DNA from: Blastomussa wellsi
Taxonomy: Eukaryota; Cnidaria; Anthozoa; Scleractinia; Plerogyridae
Reading direction: 5' to 3'
NCBI GenBank assembly: GCA_947652115.1
Contig: OX393563.1
Coordinates: forward strand, 24,943,499-25,007,498
DNA: 64,000 nucleotides
The notes beneath the pieces are model-generated. The model was not told where the DNA came from and searched no databases. It saw only the letters and a program-made list of their open reading frames with translations. The position numbers and the translations under genes were made by a program. Shown here one piece after another: positions 12,136 through 21,619 of the stretch. Position 1 is the first letter of the stretch. Each line of letters starts with the position of its first letter.

Positions 12136-14104
12136 GGCCCGAGCCCGGGCCCGAGCCCGAGTTTTCTATAAGGAATAGTCAACGAGGCCGCGCGCAGTCA
12201 AGTTGACTATTGCTCATTGAACACGAGTGCGAGTAGTCTAATTGTTATAAGCAGAAACTAAAAAGGATTGCAGTCGAAAACCTGTGCCAGCATTTTTAAG
12301 CCAAAATTGTTTTCTAAACAGTGAGAGAAAATCATCCGTGTTTTCGTAGAATTCCTCTTGTATTCTAATACGAATACTGCAATCTGATTGGCTAAGCGAC
12401 TTTATACCGTCAGCCATTTGCGTACAGAGACTGAAGGTTGTCGCCTGCCGGTCAACAAAATGACGACATTTTCTCCTTTATCCAAAAGTTCGGTGGAAGT
12501 TTAGAAAGACTAAAAGAAGGGCATTCACCGTCATGCGAGTTTAAACGTTACAATTGTTGATTGAAAAGATAAGCTTGCGTACAGAGCTGATTCTCGCGTG
12601 AATTCGTTAAAAGTCTTTGGCTCATCACTTATCACCTCATCAGAGAAATCGAGAACGTGAGTAGCGGTTTTCAACAAAATGACGGCTGTTTCTTCCCGTT
12701 TGTGAAGTGTTTTGAACGCTTCTGCGAAGAAGATTTGGATAATCTTGTTGTTAAAATTTGAACATCTAGTGACCAAACCAGTTAGTTGATTCTGATTCGG
12801 CCTTCGCTCTCATCAACAACTATGACGCGATAGACTCATGATGTAATTGTCCGGAGAGGGGGGGAGGGGGCTCGCATATGAAAGTGGCCGGGAGGCTCGT
12901 CGGAAATTTTGAATTAAACCCCGGAAGGAAACCGATCTGGCCGTGGCCCAATCTTTTTTTACCGCTAAAAGAGACTTGAAAATTGCAATGGACCGCGAAC
13001 GATAATGCTGCTAGTTGACGTAGGATCTGCAGGAGACCTAATCAGCCAAAAATAAACTGAAACACAAACATTACTGCAAGGCTGGTACTACGTGAAAAGA
13101 GACCATGATTATATGAATCGAGTAACTAAAACGAATTAAAAATATACATAATAAAGATATATTATATTTCTTCCCGTGCAACCCTAAATGAGACCCTCAA
13201 GGCTAATTATAATGGTGTTTTGACCAGAAAACCCTAAGTGAGACAAAAATCCGAAATTTACAACCCTAAGGGAGACGACGAGCATCCCCGCCCCTTTCAT
13301 ATGCGCGTTCCACCCCCCCCCCCCTCATCCCCCCTGGGTAATTGGTAATTACATTTCAGATGAAGTGCAACTCAAGCCGAGACCTTGGAAATGAAGAAAA
13401 CACATGTAAATGTGGTAAAAAGCTAGAAAATAACTAAAAGAGGAGCACTTTGTACAAAAATGGCTGAATAAAATAATATTGCATACCTCGACAACTAAAT
13501 ATATTGGCGTTCATTCTTGAACACACGCACTTCATGAGTCCAAAATCAGTAATTTACCCCCCCCCCCCCTCCCTAGAGAGACGTCAAACATCCCCGTTTA
13601 TTTAATACGGAAGTTCTGCAAGAAACCACTTGCATATTTTTCAAGTGGTTTTATAACTCATTAGCAATTATAAAAGGTTTGACCTGAAACGCATTAGTAA
13701 CAAAACCCCAAAAATCTGTTTTCAATTCGAAAGTTCAGTAACACGAATTTTTATCGATACACAACAATTGATACGTAGATTGAAAAGTTTATCATAAACC
13801 CTCTAAAAACACTGTAATCTCTATCAACTTCTCCATCCAAGCTCGACCCCAGAGGCGGGGTTGGGAGATGACCAACAGAATAAACGGCCGATAAATAAGT
13901 TCTCCCCAGTCGACGAAAAACGAAAAAAAAAAGATGTGTCCTAAGCGACCCAACTGCTCGCAGATTCGGTCCCCGTTGATCGCCTATTTTTTCCCAAACT
14001 TCCCCGCTGTAGAGCCTGTTCACAGGCTACTTCAAGAGGGCTTACCTTTCTTCTGAAGTCAAGACTCTGACGAACAGAAAACACGCTAATAATCGCATCC
14101 ACAT
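2938..14104 (-). CDS. Secreted lipoxygenase without PLAT domain, 12 coding exons, 627 aa
   Basis: Lipoxygenases use non-haem iron to add O2 to polyunsaturated fatty acids. Exons, 5' to 3': 14104-14046, 13515-13487, 10639-10308, 9898-9754, 9412-9306, 8728-8542, 7951-7845, 7614-7360, 7137-7031, 5082-4980, 4577-4359, 3171-2938. All are flanked by AG/GT and all phases agree. Exon 1 encodes a signal peptide (MWMRLLACFLFVRVL). Family landmarks: WMLARMVVQATDYAHSQMVE at 299-318, EPFCVVLYRQLSSQHPLNEL, DVKEDKELQAFVNEISAKG, the iron-site motif HATVN at 506-510, and the C-terminus YPYLQHSWIPNGIQT. Oddities: the first iron-ligand His position is Ser314, with His at 313, and the last residue is Thr instead of Ile. 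Gly362 sits at the Coffa site, which predicts R stereochemistry. Only a 29-nt exon lies between signal peptide and catalytic domain, so no PLAT domain is encoded. The two 5' exons are less certain than the other ten. Confidence 0.88.
3355..3790. repeat. 435-bp foldback element in last lipoxygenase intron
   Basis: Two imperfect arms of about 190 bases are inverted around a 25-base centre. Matching blocks include CGAACTGGT/ACCAGTTCG, TTGTTGCACGACCGAGT/ACTCGGTCGTGCAACAA and TGACGTCACAAACTGATTTGCAT with its inverse. No coding capacity. Likely a non-autonomous DNA transposon. Confidence 0.7.
4255..4350. repeat. Tetranucleotide (TGAC/TGAT) microsatellite beside a splice donor
   Basis: Imperfect TGAT/TGAC repeats end about 10 bases from the donor of the lipoxygenase exon at 4359-4577. 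Confidence 0.75.
5450..5975 (+). pseudogene. Penelope-like retroelement, GIY-YIG endonuclease end plus 3' tail
   Basis: The plus frame 5450-5725 reads KKLYIGETGRRLGDRFREHL and continues to IFQIGTLNPHGINERF then a stop. This is the GIY-YIG endonuclease domain that closes Penelope-like polyproteins. A TAA near 5535 breaks it, and the reverse transcriptase part is absent, so the copy is 5'-truncated and dead. The tail (5726-5975) contains a hammerhead-like core and the shared 3' motif ATCAACCCAGTCAATAAAGC. It lies in the lipoxygenase intron 5083-7030. Confidence 0.8.
6017..6295 (+). mobile_element. tRNA-derived SINE, diverged copy
   Basis: Same family as the copies at 30495-30786 (minus) and 51619-51899 (plus). 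The tRNA-like head GGGAGGCGCGGTCGCC is followed by the core CAGGTGTATAAATGGGTGCC and GACTAGCATCCCATCCAGG. This is the most diverged full-length copy. It lies in a lipoxygenase intron. Confidence 0.75.
6325..7018. repeat. (GATT)n satellite, about 690 bp
   Basis: Long run of GATT with GATGATT, GACT and GAGT variants. It stops about 13 bases from the donor of the lipoxygenase exon 7031-7137. Minus-strand frames through it read as Asn-Gln-Ser-Ile repeats and are not genes. Confidence 0.95.
10697..10922. repeat. Foldback MITE with CATGGCAGCTATCGTGAATA termini
   Basis: Inverted ends GACCATATTCACGATAGCC and its inverse at 10900-10922, about 225 bp in all, no coding capacity. Lies just upstream of lipoxygenase exon 3. 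Confidence 0.65.
11328..11361. repeat. (CAA)n microsatellite
   Basis: About eleven near-perfect CAA units inside a lipoxygenase intron. Confidence 0.9.
11495..11745 (-). mobile_element. Penelope-like element 3' end, 5'-truncated copy
   Basis: On the minus strand it matches the 5.7-5.9 kb copy: the end of the endonuclease frame (GAACGC then a stop), the tail with a CCGACGA/GAAA hammerhead-like core, and the terminal motif at about 11495-11530. It lies in a lipoxygenase intron. Confidence 0.75.
11855..12055 (+). pseudogene. LINE ORF N-terminal remnant with 2A-like end
   Basis: A 66-codon frame ends in RGEDVKLNP followed directly by a stop. Many invertebrate LINEs have a DVxxNPGP 2A-like motif near the ORF start, and this resembles a broken copy. 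Weak support. Confidence 0.3.
12098..12161. repeat. (CCGAGC)n hexanucleotide repeat
   Basis: About ten CCGAGC/CCGGGC units, much more GC-rich than the surroundings. Confidence 0.9.
12855..13325. mobile_element. MITE family A, copy 1
   Basis: Ends are inverted copies of GGGCTCGCATATGAAAG; the interior has repeated CCCTAAGTGAGAC phrases. The same family recurs at about 34142-34765. No coding capacity. Lies in the intron between lipoxygenase exons 2 and 3. Confidence 0.7.
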
Positions 14105-15042
14105 AGCAAATCTTTGACCAACAGTGGACGACAGTGAAGATGAATAATACTGAAGCTTCTGCGAGAAAAGAAAAAAGATAAGATCATTCGAAACACAATG
14201 CAGTCGTCGCTGTATGAGCAAACTTTTCAAACATTACTGAAAATACGGTATACCTACAAACTTTCGGTTCTTGAAGAATTAGCTGGACTCACGCGAAAGG
14301 TCACTTCTTGTTACTTATATTACGGCACGATTTTCACACAGGGTCGGAAAAAAATAAATGCTGCGGAAGTCAAGCGTGCAGCAGCTTGAAATTCTATACC
14401 TGGTCACGTAACACGAGTCACACTCGGTAAGTCACGCAATGACATCACACAACGGTTGTCCCGCTAACAATTTACCATTTGTACAGATTTCGCGGGAGAC
14501 CGTTGCGTACAAAAAGTATGGATATCAAAATGTTTCAGTAACACTCATGAACATCTTTAAATGTTTTAATATCAAATATTTTTAACGAACACACTCAAAA
14601 CGCTTGAAAACACGCAAACTGAAAACCCTCAACAAATGGGCCAACTCGTACGTGAAAACGCTCCACAAACAACTGAAGCTGAAAGCGCTCGTCAGACAAG
14701 CAACTGAATTGAAAGCCCTAGCAGAATGAAATCGGTTGACAGGTAAACTGAAAAACGCTAAAAAACGCTCGAGAATATAGCAAACTGGAAAACGCTGGAC
14801 CAAAAACATGCAAGCGAACTGGAAACGCTCAACAAACATGTGCAAAACTGAAAACGTCCGACAAACGGACAAACGGTAATTGCTCGACAAACAAGCAAAC
14901 TGAAGCGGTTAACAGGCAAACGAGCAAAATGAAACACCCGAAATAAGAGTGAAAAGACACAAACCTAATATTTATAAGAAGGGTAACCAGAGCAATCTGA
15001 ATTCCAGAAGCGTAAGCGACTGGGCGTTTGAACGCAGGAATA

Positions 15043-15205
15043 GGCCACTTCAGAAAATACCATAATACTCTTCGTTTGTCCCCAAAATTTTGCATAAGCA
15101 TTGTTCTTGTTTTCTCTTGGGACCATTGTAAGTCTCATGAGAAACTGGAAACAATGCTTATGCAAAATTTTGGGGACAAACAAAGAGTATTATAGCAGCT
15201 TCCGC
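15043..15205. mobile_element. MITE family B, copy 1
   Basis: Palindromic element with arms containing TTGTCCCCAAAATTTTGCAT and TACCATAATACTCTT. A second copy is at 16422-16585. Confidence 0.75.
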
Positions 15206-15312
15206 GGCGCGAACAACCCGAAAAATTGAATGTAACTTGAGGCGAAAAGAGACAGATTTAGAAAACTTGAATGAAAGAGTTTTAAAAAATAGGCCAGAGC
15301 ACTGGCGGCTCA

Positions 15313-15592
15313 TACGTTGTATGTGATTTGCGTGACATTATGTATTAAAGAGAATATATGACAAAAAGAATGCAAATAAAAATGACTTTCCTTGCGTTAT
15401 TTTGATATCTCTATGGTCTTGGAGTCGATTTAAAATTACAAAAAACAACTCCAAGACCATAGAAACATCAAACGGAAAACACAAGGAAAGTCACTTTTAT
15501 TTGCATTCTTTTCCACACGTAGAATTTACGGCAATTTTCGAACTTTTCTCATATATTCTTACATAATGTCACGTAAATCACATACAACGAAT
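15313..15592. repeat. 280-bp foldback element
   Basis: Matching inverted blocks: GTTGTATGTGATTTGCGTGA, AATGCAAATAAAAATGACTT and CTATGGTCTTGGAGT with their inverses around a short AT loop. No frame. Confidence 0.75.
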
Positions 15593-15971
15593 GGACCACC
15601 TGTAGCCAGAGCGGCCTCTGAAGACTGTGGCTCATTAGGCCCTATACACTGGGCGCTAGAAGAATGCACCAACTGCGCGCGGACTAGTTTCGTGGATATT
15701 TGAACAGTAAGAAACATTTATGAATTCGGGAAAATATCCTCTAGTGTAAATCAGTAAATGTATCTGTTTTCCAGTCTGATACGACTGCGTGGCATAAATA
15801 CGTTTTGAAGTTAAAAAACAGTAGTACTTATTTTATCTCCATATAGCTTTTGTTTTCCATGAAAAAGTTTAACAATGCCTTCGTTAGAATTGTCAGACCG
15901 GAGATTTTCCTATCGATTATTTCTATTTTGAATAAATTCCACGGCAGCGAAACGATAGTCAGGGATTTGGA

Positions 15972-16305
15972 ATACACCCGAAAAAAAGTGGGGACCCATT
16001 CTGGAACCTGTGTTTATAACTGTTTTTGTCCGAAAAGGGGATATTTAGAACGCTTTCACAGTGCCCAGATGTACTAAATGTAGCTCCAAGTTCAAATAAA
16101 ATCCGTTAAACAGTTAAAACGTGGCTAGACAAACACAACCGTGCTCAAAAGGCGAATATCTCCATCGAAAGATATCTTCCAAAATCAGTGCCAATTTTCT
16201 CAGTGCGTTTATATCAAACCAAACACACCCGAAAAAAAGTGGGGACCCATTCTAGAGCCTGTTTTATAGACTTTATATCTGGTTTTTGTCCGAAAAGGGG
16301 ATATT
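15972..16305 (+). repeat. Direct repeat pair, about 80 bp each
   Basis: CACCCGAAAAAAAGTGGGGA through TTTTTGTCCGAAAAGGGGAT occurs at about 15976-16046 and 16226-16305 in the same orientation. Confidence 0.75.
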
Positions 16306-16421
16306 TACATGTGCATTTGTATGTCCTTTGTAAAGCGTACTTCATTTTAGTGAAAAGAACAATTAATTTTACATTCCTAGAAAACTGTTATTCATTAACT
16401 TGGAAACGTATTTACCTGCGT

Positions 16422-16585
16422 AGCCCACTTTGGAAAATACCATAATACTCTTTGTTTGTCCCCCCAAACTTTTGCATAAGCATTGTTTCAAGTTTCTCTT
16501 GGAACTTACAATGGTCTCAAGAGAAAACAAAAACAATGCTTTTGGGGGACAGCAAAGAGCATTATGGTATTTTCCGAAGTGGCCT
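16422..16585. mobile_element. MITE family B, copy 2
   Basis: Starts CCCACTTTGGAAAATACC and ends GTATTTTCCGAAGTGGCC, so the terminal inverted repeats are intact. Same interior as 15043-15205. Confidence 0.8.
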
Positions 16586-17131
16586 ATTCAACGCCGTCCT
16601 GGATTCCAGAGTTTTCGAAGCCGATCTGCAACAATAACTCTTAAACTTTTTAATCCACGTAACCCTGAGAGTCTGGGTAAGAACGGCAACAAATCGCGAA
16701 TGGAATTAAATTAAATTCCTAATGGTTCACTTACACTGACAGCTTAACAGTTATCGTATTTGATTCCTGTCTTTATCCTATATGTTAATATCTCGCATGC
16801 GCAGCGATTTTGTGAAAAAGAAAAATGAAAATTATCGATAAAACTTGTCGAAGCCCCTCAACGGTGTCTAATTTTAATCAGTATACCATAGCTTTGTAGT
16901 GAGGCCTTAAATGTGCATAAGCAGACTGGAAATTTTTGTTGCTGAAGGCGGTAATAAAGGTTGGGATGAAGAAATGTTTCAAAACTGGGACTGATAAAGC
17001 AAATACGAAAATTTTAACTTGTTTAATCAGTTGCATGATCATGACAAGTAACACAATAAATATCAAACAGTTATCTGTACAAATGGTGCTCAGGAGAAAA
17101 TAATATGCTTTGAAATATGTATTTTGGAAGT

Positions 17132-17268
17132 AATATATCAAACAGTGTTTCATCACATTTCCAAACGCCGAGAAGAGAGTTGAAAATACGACGCGCAGCG
17201 GAGTATTTTTACGAACTTCGAGGTGTTTGGAAATGTGATGAAACACTGTCTCGATTGTTTGATATATT
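17132..17268. repeat. 137-bp palindromic MITE
   Basis: AATATATCAAACAGTGTTTC and TTCATCACATTTCCAAAC are inverted at the other end around a GC-richer centre. Confidence 0.75.
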
Positions 17269-17830
17269 TTCTCAATCGAAACTAAAACTATGGAGAAAAC
17301 GAAGAAATAAAATCGTAAAAATCTATGCTAATTAAGATCATCCGGCATCAGACCAAATGTTATGGTCACTGTGGGGTGATAACAAGTTTTATCCATCAGA
17401 AAAGATTTCCAATCGGTGAGGAAACGTTTTTATCGAGGGACAGTTTTTTAGCAGTTGAGAATTTTTGTCAGTAGAGAATGATCAAAGTTTTCATCGTACA
17501 AGTATTAAATTAAAACTCTTTAAATTTCCTTATTAGTGAAATACCTCATAAACTCCTGCTCTCTGTACAAGTCCCGACGTTTTCAACGTTTTTCGGTCGA
17601 GAAATTAAACCAGTTTTATGTGCCTTAGAAATTTTTGCTCTGTGTTTTAAGTTTGTCACCTCGTCTTCAATCGTCCGAGAAAAATAAAATCATGAAATGC
17701 CTTTTTAGAGTTCCTGAGAAACTCCTTCTCTGTCCAGTAATAATCTGCGAACTTCCGTTCATTATTAGACGAAATGACGAAATTCCGGATAGCAATCACG
17801 TCTCGGGTCACGTCCGGACATTTCGAAATA

Positions 17831-18249
17831 GCCCAATTTCGATATTTGAAATTCAGCCTAAAACAATAGACATCACTACGAGGCGCTGGGGAATAAACCC
17901 CACAAACTCACCCCTCTGTAACAGACCCAGTGGAATCTTTATCCTCACTGGGTTTTCGGGAAAAAAATCACCGGGTTGGCTAATTTCCCACTGGGTAGCT
18001 CATTTTCTGTTTTATTTTGCTTATTTATTATTATTATTATTATTATTATTTTTCCAAACAAAATACACTGGGTAACACTGCACATGCAGACACTGGGTAA
18101 AATCAAAATATTCACTGGGTACTGGGGAGAGTAAATTTCCGCTGGGTAGGGGAAAATAATCCACTGGGTAGGGTTTCAGTGGGTCTGTTACAGAGGGGTG
18201 CCGATGTCTATTGTTTTAGGCTGAATTTTAAATATTGAAATTGGACTAT
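17831..18249. mobile_element. Foldback element with about ten internal CACTGGGTA motifs
   Basis: The outer arms contain GCCTAAAACAATAGACATC and its inverse; the inner arms CCCCTCTGTAACAGACCCAG and its inverse at 18178-18199. Between them the 9-mer CACTGGGTA or one-base variants occur about ten times, plus a (TTA)n run at 18024-18051. No coding capacity. Confidence 0.75.
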
Positions 18250-19510
18250 TACAGCGCTACAAGGTTAATTCAGAAGGCAGACTCGCATACCCTAACAGGG
18301 CCTCTGTAGATCATGATGTTTCTTAAATGTGTCGTGCGACTAATCACAGCAAAATATTGTTTCCCACTGCATGGGCGGATCTAGGGGGAGGGTGCAGGGG
18401 GTGCGCTTTCATTCCTGGGATGACCTGCGGCTTTCTAATATAACTAGTGTTCTGCTTACGTCACCCATCAATTATGTCATTCCCTAGTGGACTCTAGTGG
18501 TGCACCCCTCCTGGATACTTCCTTGAACTGACAAGCACTTCAAAAAAAAAAAAGACGATTTGTTGCACTGCAGCAGCGCGATTTGTCGCCTGATGTGTTT
18601 CGGTCTTTTAGAGAAGTGGGCAAGAATTTTATGAAGAAGAATGCTTAAAATGGAAGCACTGTTTTTTTTATTTAAGATGACACGAAAGCGCGCGAAATTT
18701 TTTTAAATCTCGTTTGTCAAAAACTTCAATACACATTCGATTACATATTCTTATGAAAATATATTTTACTAGAAAAGGATTGAGCTAGAGAGCTGGCTTT
18801 TAGTATTTCTAAAATTACGTGATATTTTCGTACGTAGACTGGTAGCAGTTTGTATTCACGACGTTTATCCCATGAGAAGATACTTCAAAGTAGTCGGAAT
18901 GAAAATAAAGTACTGTTATTTTTGTGTTAAACAAAAATATACATTAATTAAAAAAACAAATATTCATATGTTGTCCTTTTTTTAGCAGCCATTTTCTCAA
19001 GCGCAAAAAATGCTGTTTTGCCTCCACTTTGGCATAGCAACAAAATTAACCTATTCACAAAATAGATCAATTGTAAATCGCAAATTTTAAGCGAAGGCCA
19101 TCTTAAAGGAATGCATTTTCAGGACACTTAATATTGTAAGCAGAAATCGGATGTTGATCATTCCTCGCAAGTTAATTTAATTTCTGTATTGTTTAGTTAT
19201 ATTAAAGGGACACTCACGATCACTTTTCAGCTCTTTTTCGTAAAATGGCCACAAAATTGAGATCAAGTTATTTTGTCTGCACAGGAAATGCTCCTACAAC
19301 ATAAAGAAATAGAGATCAAACGAATTGTTTAAGGAACAGAGAGCGCGCGTAAATAGTTTTCGCCAATTTTCCGAATCACAAGGATAGAACTTGAAAAGGC
19401 CAGCCTGACTTTTTCAAGTTGCAAACTAAAGCTCCTGATGCTATAATAACGATATCACTCCATATTTAGAGGGTCCGAATCGTGCCTTTGTCAGTTGTCG
19501 GTTAAAATTC

Positions 19511-21615
19511 TCGACCTAGCTATTTCGTGTGGTTAATTCTTTGTCCAGGGAACCACTTGAGACGGCTCTTCCAGAGCACGATGATCCAATTAAGTTAGCA
19601 AATGAATTTGGCACCTTCTTCCTCAAAAAAATTGAAATCATTAAGGAAAATCTTGACAAGTTTCAAGTTCAAGAGCCTCAACTTGCTCCTGTCACTCCAA
19701 AGGAGAATCCGGAGAATTTTTCCTCGCTATCCATAGGAGAAGTGTGTAAGATTGTTCGAGAATCCTCCAATGCCTCTGGTCGGTTGGATCCTGTTCCTTC
19801 ATGGCTAGTGAAGTCCTGTCTTGATGTATTAGCACCCTCTATCACTGAGATGGTTAATCTCTCTCTTCTCAATGGTCGCGTTCCAGAAAATTGGAGAACC
19901 GCTGTTGTCATCCCTCTATTGAAAAACCTGGAGTTGATTTGGTCTACCAAAATTTCCGTCCAGTCAGTAATCTACCATTCATTTCCAAGGTAGTGGAAAG
20001 GCTGCACTTCAACAACTTCTAGGACACTGTGAGAAAAATGCCCCTCTTCCTAAATTCCAGTCCGGCTTCCGTAAGTATGAGTATGGATAATAAGGAAGTG
20101 ACACTGCTCGTACTTTTGGACCTCAGTGCTGCTTTTGATACTATTGAACATTCCATTCTTCTGAATATTTTGCAACAGGATTTTGGCGTCGTCGGAACTG
20201 CTTTAAATTGGTTCGACTCATTTCTGTCTGGTCGCAAACAACGTACACTTGTCGGTGATACGACTTCTGACGACTTTAACCTGAACTGTGGAGTCCCCCA
20301 AGGCAGTTGTATAGGGCCTATTTTATTTACTCTCTACGTCTCCCGCCTCTTTAACATTATTTCTCAGCACCTCCCTTCCGTCCATGGTTATGCTGACGAC
20401 ATCCAGATTTACCTCTCCTTCCGACCTTGTTCTATCCATTCGGAAATTAACGCTGTTTCTGTGATTGAAAAGTGTATTGCTGATGTTCGCTCTTGGTTTA
20501 TTGGAAATCGTTTAATGATCAATGATGCGAAAACTGAGTTTCTAATTATTGGCACCCGTCAACAACTTGATAAAACATCTATTGAATCTATTATCATTGG
20601 TGACACCGTCATTAAACCTTTAGAAAGCGTCCGGAACCTTGGGTCCTGGTTCGTAGCCTGCGAACAGCAGACGCATTTCCGGTCGTCGGAGAGAAGCGAC
20701 GACCGGAAATGCGTCTGCTGTTCGCAGGCTACCTGGTTCGATGCTCATAGGCGAATGGATGTTCACATAGCCAAGATTTGTAGCAAGGCTTTTTGCGGAC
20801 TATACAACATAAGACAGATCAGAAAATTCCTTACTGTTACTGCACCTTGATTACTCACTTCTATTTGGCCTACCTAAATATCAGCTTGACCGTTTACAGA
20901 AAGTCCAGAATGCTGCGGCTAGAGTGACTCTTGTTAGGGTGCGCTATGCATCATGGTCAGGAGAATAAAGTTGTGAGTAGTTTTCCACTCAACATGGCGT
21001 CGTTGTAGTTTACTTGTTCCCGCTCGAGAAGTCCAACTCTCTTCAGATTGCGAAATTTGATCATATCACATCCGCTCTTATCGACTTACATTGGCTTCCA
21101 GTAACGTTTAGAGTTCAATTCAAATTGCTCCTTTTTGTTTACAAGTCACTCCACAACGTCCACAAACAAAGTCCATCCTACATTAACGATCTTTTAGCCT
21201 TGAAGCCATCTTTTAATTATTCTCTTCGCTCGTCCGCACAATATCTTCTGTTCGTTCCAAAAACCAACTGCTCTACACTTGGGGATCGGGCCTTTGCTCA
21301 TGCTGCACCTGTTTTATGGAACTCGCTGCCATTAACTGTTAGAACAAGTAGCAGCCTCGCCATTTTCAAAAGGGAACTTAAAACATTTCTTTTTAAAAAA
21401 GCTTCTGATTTGTTGGAATAGTTTTAATGTTTAATTTTAATTCGAATCTCATTTTTAGATTTTATCATAGCAGAAATATCACTGTATTATTATAGCTTTT
21501 AGGGATTTTTAAATTTTTTACTTATTATTTATCCATTAATTTTAACTTAATGTTAAGCGCTTTTGATTATTGTTTTATAGTTTTAGCGCTATACAAATTC
21601 ATTATCATTATCATT
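19511..21615 (+). pseudogene. Degraded CR1/L2-like LINE (reverse transcriptase)
   Basis: Non-LTR reverse transcriptase motifs appear in order: LDLSAAFDTIEHSILLN, CGVPQGSCIGPILFTLY and HGYADDIQIYL, then a C-terminal region with LHWLPVTFRVQFKLLLFVYK and APVLWNSLPLTVR. The frame is broken near 19925 (frameshift), after 20850 (deletion or stop) and by extra sequence at about 20937-21010. A 78-bp hairpin element sits inside the gene at 20654-20731. The 3' end runs into AGCGCTATACAAATTCATTA followed by TCATTA repeats, typical of the group. The endonuclease part is missing. Not functional. Confidence 0.88.
20654..20731. mobile_element. 78-bp perfect-palindrome MITE with 9-bp target duplication
   Basis: Two 35-base arms (TAGCCTGCGAACAGCAGACG and onward) are perfect inverses around an 8-base loop. 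CCTGGTTCG flanks both sides (20645-20653 and 20732-20740), which is a clean target-site duplication. A 9-bp duplication fits Mutator-like transposons. The 87-bp gain keeps the host LINE frame open. Confidence 0.9.
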
Positions 21616-21619
21616 AAAT

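Larger units (their letters stand above)
14105..19510. other. Repeat-dominated region upstream of the lipoxygenase gene
   Basis: Apart from the foldback elements listed separately I see no gene. Short frames here lie in repeats or have no coding character. The lipoxygenase promoter should be just right of 14104, but I could not identify a TATA box or initiator with confidence. Confidence 0.5.

Noticed and set aside
12098..12175. Gly-Ser-rich exon upstream of lipoxygenase exon 3
   Set aside because: Acceptor and donor look possible, but the phase does not fit the signal-peptide exon and the frame is just the CCGAGC repeat; the 29-nt exon at 13487-13515 fits instead.
13751..14023. 90-codon minus frame beside the lipoxygenase first exon
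   Set aside because: Falls in intron 1, crosses a poly-A tract and shows no family similarity.
17635..18075. 146-codon plus frame
   Set aside because: Runs through the CACTGGGTA foldback element and a TTA repeat; no domain.
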